A stretch of 64,000 nt of DNA, taken from the NCBI GenBank assembly GCA_936440205.1, contig OW387140.1, positions 31,121,659-31,185,658 of the forward strand, given 5' to 3'. This DNA is from Lepidonotus clava. Lineage: Eukaryota; Annelida; Polychaeta; Phyllodocida; Polynoidae. Shown here piece by piece: positions 58,201-64,000 of the stretch. Position numbers and translations under genes: made by a program. Below the pieces are notes generated by a model. It was given only the letters and a program-made list of their open reading frames with translations. It was not told the DNA's origin and did not search any database. Position 1 is the first letter of the stretch. Each line of letters opens with the position of its first letter.

Positions 58201-60820
58201 ATAAGAATGAACGGTCGGTGGTTATGTCGCGCATGTAAACTTTGTATGGCGGATTTTTATAGGCTCATTTTTGATAGAACACGAGAAGTAATCTAATAAG
58301 AAATTCCAAACGAAATTTACTTATATACACGCCAGAAGGGGAAGGGAAACTTTGAGGTGGGCGCAAAAGTATTACCTAACACGCCCACTGCTATGGGTGG
58401 TATAATGATACTTTGATTTTTCAGGGATAATGGTGGAGTAAGACTTACACTCCTTGACATGTTTTAGAGCAAGTGGATTCAGACACGGCCGAGCCTGTCT
58501 AATGTATGAGTTCAAAAATTTGCCGTGCTTAAAGGACGAATTCATGGGGATTTGATTTCATGTTACCAAGAGTAAGGCTCCCTATATGGTATGGTATTGT
58601 ACATATTTTCGCGTATAACTTTCAGTATAACTTTTCTCACAAACAGCGAATATCTGTATGTTGTTATATGAATATAAATGGGTAGAGGTCTCTGTGGTAT
58701 AGTCACTGTCTGTTTCTTACCCCTCAGGAGATGCAGTCTCAGTGCATGCTGTTCCTGCTGGCTGGGTACAAGACGACGAGCACGGCCTTAGGCTCCACCT
58801 GCTACTCACTGTCTGTTTCTTACCCCTCAGGAGATGCAGTCTCAGTGCATGCTGTTCCTGCTGACCGGGTACGAGACGATGAGCACGGCCTTAGGGTTCA
58901 CCTGCTACTCACTGTCTGTTTCTTACCCCTCAGGAGATGCAGTCTCAGTGCATGCTGTTCCTGCTGACCGGGTACGAGACGACGAGCACGGCCTAAGGGT
59001 TCACCTGCTACTCACTGTCTGTTTCTTACCCCTCAGGAGATGCAGTCTCAGTGCATGCTGTTCCTGCTGACCGGGTACGAGACGACGAGCACGGCCTTAG
59101 GGTTCACCTGCTACTCACTGTCTGTTTCTTACCCCTCAGGAGATGCAGTCTCAGTGCATGCTGTTCCTGCTGGCCGGGTACGAAACGACGAGCACGGCCT
59201 TAGGCTTCACCTGCTACTCACTGGCCATGAACCCAGACGTTCATGACAAGCTTATTGCAGAGATAGACGAACATTATCCTGACAAAGTAAGTGTCATGTA
59301 CTATCATTTAGTTAACAACAGAGAGTAGTCATAGAGGGCCATCGTCTTCTTAAAATCAAGCATGACATCAAGTATGTTGACAAAATAGAGTGACATATTG
59401 AGGCCAAAAAAAAAAGTATAGTTGCGTTCAGGTTTCATGCCTAAAATAAAATAGGGTCGGTATAGGTCAGCTTCTTTTTAGTATCTTTTTTAACTGATAT
59501 GATAGGCTGAGGGCTCACGCTAGCCCTATTTTAATTTTATTTTTGCCCAATTTATGTTCGTTACTTTTTCCCTCACACTGGCATATTTTATTCTCAGTTT
59601 ATATCATTAGATTCAAGATCAGCCTTTTGGTGTATATTCAATAACATTTTCTAAAATTTCAATTTGACTATCAACCAGCACGAAGAGTTGAGTAAGTGAA
59701 TGATTTTAAAACGTTTCATTAATCGACATGTTTTGCCCTTTTACAAGCTTCTGATACACCTTTTCCACCAACCTGCGCAGTCCACAACCTTGCTTACTTT
59801 TAGGGATTTTGGTAGCTGGGTCACCCCACTTCATATAGGTTAACTATAGGGAAAGCCCTAAAAAGGTGTTTAAAATTTGATACACCAAAGGGCACCATCT
59901 TAATGAAAAAGATGTATATCAAGGCCGAAGACATCATACTGATACAATCATTGTTCAATCTCTTACAGAATTGCCTACCAGATTATGATTCTTTGAAGAA
60001 ACTACCATATCTAGATATGGTGTTTTCAGAGGTTCTACGAATGTACCCAATTGCTGCCATGTAAGTATGACTATATAAATTTATTATCTGACAAAGAGAA
60101 AAAATACAAACATTTTGTCATTCATGTCTTAATGATGGGTTCGATAAGAAATGTGAGTCCAGTTCAAAGATTTCTTAAGTAAAAGAAAGGGCTCCTGTTA
60201 GTCAAGACCGCATTATTGTCCAATCATAAGCTCTGCTCATTAATGTTAGCCTTTCACTTCCCGATCCAGTTGACACAAGAACGACTCAGTTTGCCTCGTG
60301 TTCTAAGTAGAATAATCCCGGTGATGAATACATAATCATTCACGTTCGACATAATTATCACACTCCTATTTTGCAATGGAAGCTCATGGTTGTACGGTAA
60401 GAATTGATATGAATAATAAAATAATAATAACAAGCATTCAAAACAGGATGGGGAGCAGAAAGAAGACTTTAATATCCATGTTCATATCTAGTGATAAAGG
60501 AAGTCGTTTTATTTTGGAAAAAAAAGTAATGCCTTGAAACATAAAATTACAAATAGAAGTCATAAAAGTAGCATAGGATGCCAATAATCTATACAAAATC
60601 ATTGATCAGTTAGCAATAACTATCTATAAAAAAGTTATAATAACATGTATACTTTTCGTGCTGACTTTAATAGTGCGACGACTCGTCAGGCGATGGAGGA
60701 CTGCGTGCTGAACGGTCAGACCATCAAGAAGGGTATGATGGTCCAGGCCAACATGGAGGATGTGCACTTTGACCCCGACCTCTGGGGCCCGGAGGACCCC
60801 CACCAGTTCGTACCTGAAAG
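31272..60820 (+). CDS. CYP3-clan cytochrome P450 (3' end beyond the window)
   Basis: Twelve phase-consistent exons give 457 codons: 31272-31330, 32814-32910, 33870-33922, 34826-34922, 35685-35804, 36908-36996, 38333-38502, 39429-39547, 41028-41210, 59140-59286, 59969-60060, 60674-60820. Residues 1-19 form the membrane anchor (VVLLLLVGTLLY). GYFEGPKPILVTSD, a WKRIRAICSPSFS C-helix segment, the I-helix oxygen-activation motif AGYETTS (341-347), the K-helix ExxR (E399-VL-R402) and the PERF-region start PHQFVPER (451-458) are all present. These are typical of CYP3A/CYP5-like, ER-bound monooxygenases. The exon with the haem-binding FxxGxRxCxG motif was not found up to 64,000, consistent with about 50 residues still to come. 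Intron 9 is 17.9 kb and contains another gene on the opposite strand. Substrate unknown. Confidence 0.88.
31359..31829. mobile_element. MITE with 16-bp perfect terminal inverted repeats, copy 1
   Basis: Begins CAATAAGCCCATCCCA and ends with its exact reverse complement. The 471-base body is non-coding and about 45 percent of intron 1 follows it. It starts only 28 bases after the donor of P450 exon 1. A diverged copy lies at 35103-35547 in intron 4, sharing segments such as GTCCAACC and CCCTTGTCCAA. Confidence 0.85.
32434..32454. repeat. Poly(C) tract followed by poly(A)
   Basis: About 21 C residues followed by A-rich sequence in P450 intron 1. A similar C-run plus A-run occurs at 20382-20412, so the pair may mark a dispersed repeat. 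Confidence 0.85.
33961..34276. mobile_element. MITE with GGGGCCGACCAAAAA-type ends, copy 1
   Basis: Opens GGGGCCGACCAAAAAAC and closes with an imperfect complement (ATTTTGGTCGGCAACCC). Internally it repeats TTCTTGTGG- and CCACGAAATC-type segments in inverted orientation. A second copy in the same orientation lies at 38554-38865. Both are in P450 introns (3 and 7) and neither has coding capacity. Confidence 0.75.
34634..34732. repeat. Large imperfect hairpin
   Basis: Left arm 34634-34667 (starting GTCCTCTGGTGGCTGTACGA) and right arm 34698-34732 are reverse complements apart from a two-to-three-base interruption, around a 30-base loop. It lies in P450 intron 3, about 95 bases before the acceptor of exon 4. 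It may be the fold-back end of a transposon. Confidence 0.8.
35103..35547. mobile_element. MITE with CAATAAGCCCATC ends, copy 2
   Basis: A diverged relative of the element at 31359-31829, in the same orientation, in P450 intron 4. The ends read TAATAAGCCCATCTCA and TGGGATAGGCTTATT. Many internal substitutions relative to copy 1 suggest both are old. Confidence 0.75.
35819..36170. mobile_element. MITE with TTAAAGGGAGCCAAAA-type ends, copy A
   Basis: Starts CTTAAAGAGAGCCAAAAC and ends GTTTTGGCTCCCTTTAAG, clear terminal inverted repeats. It begins 15 bases after the end of P450 exon 5, so only the donor site separates exon from transposon. The right end abuts the next element at 36169. Copy B is at 39215-39393. 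Confidence 0.75.
36169..36397. mobile_element. MITE of the GCCTGTATTCCAC family, copy 1
   Basis: Opens AAGCCTATAATATTCTAC followed by GGCGATTTTGAC, and closes GTGGAATACAGCCTTT. Related copies lie at 37651-38300 and 49580-49806. It directly abuts the preceding element, so the two together fill most of the start of P450 intron 5. Confidence 0.65.
36761..36834. repeat. (ATGT)18 microsatellite
   Basis: About 18 uninterrupted tetranucleotide units in P450 intron 5, ending 74 bases before the acceptor of exon 6. Length is likely to vary between individuals. Confidence 0.95.
37471..37575 (+). pseudogene. Decayed duplicate of P450 exon 7 in intron 6
   Basis: The sequence TGAGTTTCAAAAGGTGGCCC aligns with the start of exon 7 (38333; TGAGTTTCAGAAGTTGACCC). 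The similarity continues for about 105 bases through ACGGCCTT, AATGCCATAC and CCCT to the middle of the exon, at roughly two-thirds identity. The acceptor equivalent reads TTGA where exon 7 has TCAG, so the AG is lost and the frame no longer holds. It sits 860 bases upstream of the live exon. It looks like an old intragenic exon duplication now dead. Confidence 0.7.
37651..38300. mobile_element. MITE of the GCCTGTATTCCAC family, copy 2, split by another element
   Basis: The left end reads GGCTGTATTTTACTAGCCGA and the right end TCGGCTGGTGGAATAGCC, near-complementary. The middle is occupied by a separate inverted-repeat element at 37741-38179. Its right end stops about 33 bases before P450 exon 7. 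Confidence 0.65.
37741..38179. mobile_element. Nested MITE with about 35-bp terminal inverted repeats
   Basis: The left end TATGTGACCCCCCACC, followed by AGGCATAAGTCGC, matches the right end GCGACTTATGCCT followed by TAGTGGTGGGGGTCACATA in reverse complement. TA dinucleotides flank both ends, as expected for Tc1/mariner-type insertion. It lies wholly inside the element 37651-38300, so it inserted later. It has no coding capacity. Confidence 0.8.
38554..38865. mobile_element. MITE with GGGGCCGACCAAAAA-type ends, copy 2
   Basis: Begins GGGGGCCAACCAAAAAAC and ends TTTTTAGTCGGCCCCC. It is colinear with 33961-34276 over its whole length, including GAGAATTCTGTGCCACAAGA. It starts about 50 bases after the donor of P450 exon 7. 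Confidence 0.8.
39215..39393. mobile_element. MITE with TTAAAGGGAGCCAAAA-type ends, copy B
   Basis: Opens TCTTAAAGGGAGCAAAAAGC and closes GCTTTTGGCTCCCTTTAA, a short element of about 180 bases in P450 intron 7, ending 36 bases before exon 8. It is the same family as 35819-36170 but shorter inside. Confidence 0.75.
40691..40790 (+). mobile_element. tRNA-derived SINE head
   Basis: An RNA polymerase III A-box-like TGGTATAGTGGTTAGGA (from 40704) and a B-box-like GTTCAAATCC (40749-40758) are spaced as in a tRNA. The 5' part resembles Glu/Asp tRNAs. The acceptor arms do not pair well and the anticodon region is not convincing, so this is a SINE head rather than a working tRNA gene. It lies in P450 intron 8. 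Confidence 0.6.
41211..43040. other. Start of P450 intron 9, probable 3' UTR of the nested gene
   Basis: There is no coding frame with support. A minus-strand AATAAA (plus TTTATT near 42236) about 800 bases past the stop of the nested gene is a possible polyadenylation signal for it. No inverted-repeat element was recognised. Confidence 0.4.
43041..50908 (-). CDS. SWAP70/DEF6-like PH and EF-hand protein with a novel C-terminus, nested in P450 intron 9
   Basis: Two exons, 50908-50297 (204 codons) and 45425-43041 (794 residues plus stop), join in phase 0 across a GTAAGT donor and a TTTTCAG acceptor to give 998 residues. Exon 1 is GC-rich. It encodes a Ser/Thr/Pro-rich region with two 20-residue repeats (TSQGSFSSTTSQRSF) from a perfect 60-base tandem, then a coiled coil (MEELEKKCRRAEAEAAAAKA). 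In exon 2, counting from MSSRRL (45413), residues 1-195 resemble the SWAP70/DEF6 N-terminus (VWQALHAT, EEQCWSISK). A PH domain spans about 199-303 (SGWLYKCSFKLGR, KWFVLKPGHLIYYH). EF-hand loops are at 389-400 (DKDNNGAIDRME) and 468-479 (DHDGTGTIDFKE), with weaker ones at 425-436 and about 504-515. Residues 570-790 form a domain I do not recognise. Likely a calcium- and phosphoinositide-responsive adaptor. If exon 1 does not belong, translation may start at 45413. Confidence 0.68.
45457..46148. mobile_element. DNA transposon-like element with ACAGGTTGGGG ends and TAA duplication
   Basis: Starts ACAGGTTGGGG and ends CCCCAACCTGT, exact terminal inverted repeats, flanked on both sides by TAA, which fits a 3-bp PIF/Harbinger-type target duplication. 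The ends carry repeated GGGACGTCC / GAAAAAACGG motifs. It lies just upstream of the second exon of the nested gene, within that gene's intron. A truncated inverted copy is at 62394-62946. Confidence 0.78.
46149..48787. other. Intronic stretch without recognised genes
   Basis: This forms part of both the nested gene's intron and P450 intron 9. It is AT-rich, with no supported coding frame, RNA gene or clear terminal inverted repeats. The stretch 47480-47770 is less AT-rich and repeats CGCCCAGCG / GTTGCCCAGC-like words, but I cannot assign it. Confidence 0.4.
48788..48832. repeat. 45-bp perfect palindrome with 1-base centre
   Basis: Two 22-base arms (left AGCAAACTGTCCC then TTTAACACT) are exact reverse complements around a single A at 48810. 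The arms look like two transposon ends meeting head to head. It lies inside P450 intron 9. Confidence 0.92.
49151..49372. mobile_element. Short DNA transposon (MITE), copy 2 of the 11955 family
   Basis: Ends AGATATGCCA and TGGCATCTCT. The body shares GACTGATGAAAAAGTAGGA, TTGAATAGCTT and the CCTAC/GTAGG words with 11955-12198. The two copies differ at many positions, so neither insertion looks recent. Confidence 0.7.
49580..49806. mobile_element. MITE of the GCCTGTATTCCAC family, copy 3
   Basis: Opens AAGCCTGTATTCCACGTGCC and closes GTATGTGGAATACGGCCTTT, near-perfect terminal inverted repeats. GCCGATTTT near the left end pairs with AAAATCGGC near the right. This is the cleanest copy of the family in the window. 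Confidence 0.75.
51034..51090 (-). promoter_or_regulatory. Promoter of the nested SWAP70-like gene
   Basis: A minus-strand TATAAATA box (51088-51081) lies about 175 bases upstream of the first in-frame ATG (50908). Between them, a GCCACCATG in strong Kozak context at 51033 opens an 18-codon frame that closes before the main frame, so it would act as an upstream ORF. The start site is inferred. Confidence 0.45.
51091..51690. other. GC-rich spacer with a short direct repeat
   Basis: The words TAAGTTACGTG and CGTGACGGGG recur about 54 bases apart (near 51166 and 51220). No gene could be assigned. The spacer separates the minus-strand promoter at 51088 from the plus-strand TATA box at 51693. Confidence 0.4.
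51693..52545 (+). other. Unassigned compact transcription unit on the plus strand
   Basis: A TATA box (TATAAGTA, 51693-51700) is followed 40 bases later by an ATG in good context (51741, MAMDIERLLNASL). A longer open frame ends at 52350 with residues such as VRLNKFFRHRLCRASVCL and MPDVDSWV, and an AATAAA lies at 52540-52545. I recognise none of the predicted peptides. The unit converges on the envelope-type frame next door and may belong with that virus-derived insertion, or may be unrelated. Coding status is uncertain. Confidence 0.35.
52799..54661 (-). mobile_element. Virus-derived fossil: envelope-type (class I fusion) glycoprotein frame
   Basis: A single open frame of 620 codons that looks whole. 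Parts seen: an N-terminal hydrophobic signal peptide, a Cys-containing surface region, a basic furin-type site (RKQR, about 136-139) followed by a hydrophobic segment of the kind seen in F/Env fusion proteins of errantiviruses and baculoviruses, a helical ectodomain with a later Cys cluster, a C-terminal membrane span and a short basic tail. A TATA-like TAATAAAAG lies just upstream. No reverse transcriptase, integrase, DNA polymerase, capsid gene or long terminal repeat was recognised nearby, so the parent family (errantivirus-like LTR element, Polinton-like or other) stays open. The lack of visible breaks suggests a fairly young insertion or retention by selection. Confidence 0.6.
54720..56780. 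other. Stretch upstream of the envelope frame, unassigned
   Basis: I found no supported coding frame. A pol III B-box-like word (GGTTCGAATCC on the minus strand, 56233-56223) occurs without a convincing A box. An A/T-run (about 55987-56002) and moderate GC suggest old inserted sequence. Part of it may belong to the virus-derived insertion, but no terminal repeats were identified. Confidence 0.35.
56786..56912. repeat. G-run dispersed repeat, copy 1
   Basis: Contains GGGTGGACCCAGGAATTTAT, a run of about 13 G, then GATTTAACAGGGGAGGGGG and GGCCCGTC. A second copy is at 57187-57346. A shorter relative, GGGGTGGATCCAGG, occurs at about 50005 and another near 49075. Confidence 0.7.
57187..57346. 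repeat. G-run dispersed repeat, copy 2
   Basis: Shares AGGGGTGGACCCAGGAATTT, several G runs and ATGATTTAACAGGGGAGGGG with 56786-56912, then continues to GGATCTGCCC. The two copies are in the same orientation, about 400 bases apart, in P450 intron 9. No coding capacity. Confidence 0.7.
57347..58707. other. Distal part of P450 intron 9
   Basis: AT-rich, with no supported coding frame, RNA gene or clear element ends. It leads directly into the tandem array of exon-10 acceptor copies. Confidence 0.4.
58708..59222 (+). repeat. Five tandem 103-bp copies of the acceptor and first 83 bp of P450 exon 10
   Basis: Each unit is a 20-base intron tail ending TCTTACCCCTCAG plus the first 83 bases of the exon. 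The exon parts start at 58728, 58831, 58934, 59037 and 59140. Only the fifth continues into the rest of exon 10 (to 59286) and carries the canonical I-helix motif AGYETTS. Copy 1 reads AGYKTTS, copies 2-4 read TGYET(M/T)S, and copy 3 has an in-frame TAA at 58994-58996. Because 103 is not a multiple of three, including extra units would shift the frame. The unit boundary lies at TCACTG, which occurs in both the intron tail and the exon, suggesting microhomology-mediated duplication. Confidence 0.93.
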
Positions 60821-62393
60821 GTAAGGGGATGTAATTTCACCCTACCACGGATAGCATATTTCCTGTGTTCTACCTGCAGACTAGCCTAGATCAAGGTCCA
60901 TCCTGGGTAATATCTCGACAAAATACAAGGCTTAAGTATAGACATTTTCATTAATCATGGCATTTACAACATGTACCTTGGTTATTAGAGTATCGATTAA
61001 TAACTGGAATATGTTAACTAACATTAGATAACAACGAGAACAAGTTAGATTGATTTGGACATAAATATACCATTGATATTTATCAATCCTTCCTGTTTAC
61101 ATCGACTCCAAAGCTTAAAAATGTCTTGATGGTGGTTGGAACGAGAATGAAGTGGTGGTTATGTGAGCCACTATTTATAGCGACATGACAACAAGTCTGT
61201 GTCGCCGTGGTTACGTTCGCAGTGACGTCACGGTTCCGTTGAAATAATTATTTTGTTTAGGTATCGCCTCACAAAATATTTCATTATGTTTGGTCAAACA
61301 TTATAGTGATGAATATCAACTATTTTCTCATTATGTACCGATATATATCTAATGTCTTTGGAGTTGGTTTAAAAATTCATCCACTAGAGATGGATGTAGA
61401 GCAAATACTTGTATATTTTCTATAGATTTCTCTGTGTTTTTGTCGACAAAATTAGCAAAAATTAACCTGCAGGTAACAAAAATACTGAAAATCAGCTATC
61501 TGTGGTAGGGAGAATTAAAGGTGTACTCTTGAGTCATATAACCACTAAGCTGTTTTTTACCAAGTCACCGACTGATTGGCTCTAATTTGACTGATTTTTC
61601 TTTAAAAATAATGTTTATTGACTTCATCATGTATTAACATAATTCTTCCTGTAGTCGCACACATTATTTTTTACAATCATACCAGAATAAACAGCCAGTT
61701 TTAGTTCAGATTCATATCAAAACTCTACATTTCAATATTGCATACTGATTGGTGATCTGAAACGGTGCAAAAATTGGCCCACCCTTTTGGTACCAATTGT
61801 CTTTAAGACGTGGCAACATGGTGTATTGACAGCGGCCGCATGAATGGGATGAATGACCAGAGCTGTTGAGCTTAGTTCTTTGAATACACAGACCAGGGGT
61901 GACGACAAAAGAAATTTCACAAATCCATTTTTTCATCCATGCATCCACTAACTGCTCCAGAAAACAATCACACACCTAAAAAATGATTCGTGAAAGTGTA
62001 AAAAAAGATACGTGGCAGATTCGTGAACGAAATGTCCATATAAAAACATGTATAAAGTATAAATATTGATATAAAATTCTTCACAAATTGTAATTTAATC
62101 AGAAAGTATTCAACCCCCAAAAAATGTCATGAATCTAAAATTTGGTGTATTTTCCCGAAATCCAAATTTTTGAATCATGGGCATAAAATTCGTAAAACCT
62201 TTCTGGTCGCCATACCAGGGTTGCTTTAGTGATGTTTTATGAGTGGAATCATGTCATGGTGACATGTTATGTTTTCAACTACTTTTGACCTGTGATGTCA
62301 ATGCGTGTGACAGGAGTGGTCATTGGGAGGAATAGCCCATAGAGGGGTCACTCTTAAGGCAGTTTCACCAGTGGATTCTTTAGCTGTATTTAG
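60821..62393. other. P450 intron 12, proximal part
   Basis: No coding exon with the expected haem-binding motif was seen on the plus strand. A few minus-strand open frames near 61.7-62.0 kb have no recognisable content. The stretch is AT-rich intron. Confidence 0.45.
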
Positions 62394-62946
62394 ACAGGTT
62401 GGGGCTATGACGGGAAAAATGGGATGTCCCGTTTTTTCAGGACACAACCCTTTAAATCATTTTAAAACATTCCATTATTCTTTTTTCAATTTCAAAATAT
62501 GACCCTATGTGACAAACAATTATTTGGTTAAATTGAAATTAAATTCCATCATTACAATAACAGTTTTAATGCTTTTTGAAGGTAAGCCTGAAAAAAACAG
62601 GACATCCTGTAAAAATGGATCACACAACTGTCCTGTTATTTAAGGATGGGCTGTTTTCTCGGTATGTTTTTTGTAACTTTTAAAAAATAAAAATCAATAG
62701 AAAAAAAATGCAACGATAGAATGTGAAAATGCAACAATCATTTTGATGCAAAAGATGTGTTCTTTTATTACAAATCATTTTTGAATTTAGCAACTTCTTC
62801 ATTTTCTGAGCATTTTTATTTATGTAAAATATTAATAGTGAAATTCTTTTTTACAAAATTGTCAAAATAGTAAGTGTTATGTAATTCATGTAAAATGCAG
62901 AATTTCACAATTTTTGTATCTGGAATATGTAGAAGTATTATATGTG
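62394..62946. mobile_element. Truncated inverted copy of the ACAGGTTGGGG element
   Basis: The left end reads ACAGGTTGGGGC and the following 550 bases match the reverse complement of 45457-46148 up to about position 45600 of that copy. The far terminal repeat is missing, so the copy is truncated. Shared words include CCCGTTTTTTCAGGAC and GGGCTGTTTTCTCGGTATG. Confidence 0.75.
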
Positions 62947-64000
62947 ACAGTCTATGGGATTTCCAGCCTTATGGAAATACATATTCATGGCTCTAGAGCC
63001 TTTATTTAGCTTAGAAATCATAAAAATCATAAAAATAAGCTAAATTTGTGCTATAAATGAAATTTTCCATAGTTTTCATTAATCATGAAAAATTGGGATT
63101 TTTTTGCATTCCGTTGCCATGGTAACCGGAATGTTGATAGAAGGCCAAACTTGCCGATAACGCTGATATGCAAATGAGGGTTTCCATGGTAACTATAGAA
63201 CAAAATTAAGTTTCCAAAATTTGAAATTCTGAATTAAGGAACTGCTTGGCTACATTCTGCAAAAAAACAGATTGTGAATATCTTAAATAGAATGGAAATG
63301 GCAGTATGTTTAATGACAGGGTGACATGGGCATTTCTTAAAATCTACAGGGCCACATGGGCACTCCTTAGAGTCGGTAGGGCGACTTTAGGAACTCCCCC
63401 CCCTCCCCATCCACACCCCTAATTGTAAACGTTAGCAGGTTAGCGGGTTTTCATCAAGAGGTGATGAAATCCCAGTGACGATTAAAGGTAATAAGGTAAA
63501 GTAATCTTAAGGCAATACAGATTTTTTTAAATGTGGCCAGTAATGGAAATACGTCACCCAGTGATGGAAATAGGCCTACGTCTACCCGACGAGAGAAAAG
63601 TTTATCGCCCTGTTGGGATACACTAGGCGACCATCGCACTGGCGATAATTTTCCGCGAAAAAAGGTATTCACCCAGGATGCTAGCATATTTCAAGCTGAT
63701 AACAAGCTGATAACAAACCATCTCTGTGGTTTTGGAGTGAAAAGTTTTGCAGGTTTGACATTTTTCGTCTCTTAAATTGCCTTCTTTCTTCATCACCACC
63801 ATGCTTCATTGCCCAATAACATTAATTATGGTCAATTCTGAGGATATTTTCAGTTACCATGGCAACCAAGTAACTAAGACAACCAATTTCATTCCATCAT
63901 CTGATAGAGCTAATGGAATGTGTCAATTTGACACCTCACTGGTGTTTCTACCTTGCATATCAGGAAAGATATGACCTAAAGAAGGTTAATTTCAGAATAG
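62947..64000. other. Right-hand edge, P450 intron or flank
   Basis: I see no supported coding frame. The remaining P450 exon(s), including the haem-ligand cysteine region, should lie beyond 64,000 if the gene is intact. Confidence 0.4.

Noticed and set aside
58731-59070. Open frames running through the P450 exon array as a novel repeat protein
   Set aside because: They arise because the 103-bp unit shifts frame at each copy; the translated repeats are by-products of a duplicated splice site and exon start.
1-64000. CRISPR arrays, operons or bacterial-type regulation
   Set aside because: Spliceosomal introns throughout show the DNA is eukaryotic; the short tandem repeats present are minisatellites or duplicated exon pieces, not spaced direct repeats.

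Overview
The window is animal nuclear DNA: AT-rich, with many short exons bounded by GT-AG sites, introns of roughly 0.2-18 kb, and several families of short non-autonomous DNA transposons. Together with the gene set (a WDR97-type ciliary WD40 protein, a clan-3 cytochrome P450, a bacterial-type DNA ligase fused to animal DNA-repair domains) this suggests a marine invertebrate, most likely a lophotrochozoan. The phylum cannot be fixed from sequence alone.

Layout. (1) About 1-21.8 kb, minus strand: a WD40 gene of at least 30 coding exons, WDR97-like, about 1,589 codons, with a non-coding first exon near 21.76 kb. (2) 21.8-23.0 kb: the upstream region shared with a gene on the other strand. (3) 23.0-28.8 kb, plus strand: 13 coding exons for a 674-residue protein with two BRCT domains, a PBZ zinc finger, a SWIM-type zinc finger and an ATP-dependent DNA ligase core. 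This is the most striking gene here. (4) 31.3 kb to beyond the right edge, plus strand: a CYP3-clan cytochrome P450. Twelve exons are visible; the haem-ligand exon lies outside the window. Its introns hold several terminal-inverted-repeat elements (one nested in another), a tRNA-derived SINE, a decayed duplicate of its own exon 7, and a five-copy tandem duplication of the start of exon 10.

(5) The 17.9-kb ninth P450 intron (41,211-59,139) contains other units. A two-exon gene on the opposite strand (43,041-50,908) joins a Ser/Thr/Pro-rich, coiled-coil exon to a 2.4-kb exon encoding a SWAP70/DEF6-like N-terminus, a PH domain, EF-hands and an unrecognised C-terminal domain. Upstream of it is a compact region with TATA-box promoters: unassigned plus-strand reading frames (51.7-52.35 kb) and a whole-looking 620-codon envelope-type fusion glycoprotein frame on the minus strand (52,799-54,661), a virus-derived fossil with no polymerase or capsid gene recognised beside it.

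The three principal genes have no evident common pathway. Their closeness looks like ordinary gene order, with the P450 locus acting as a sink for insertions and local duplications. All exon models come from reading frame, splice signals and phase agreement; no transcript or database evidence was available.
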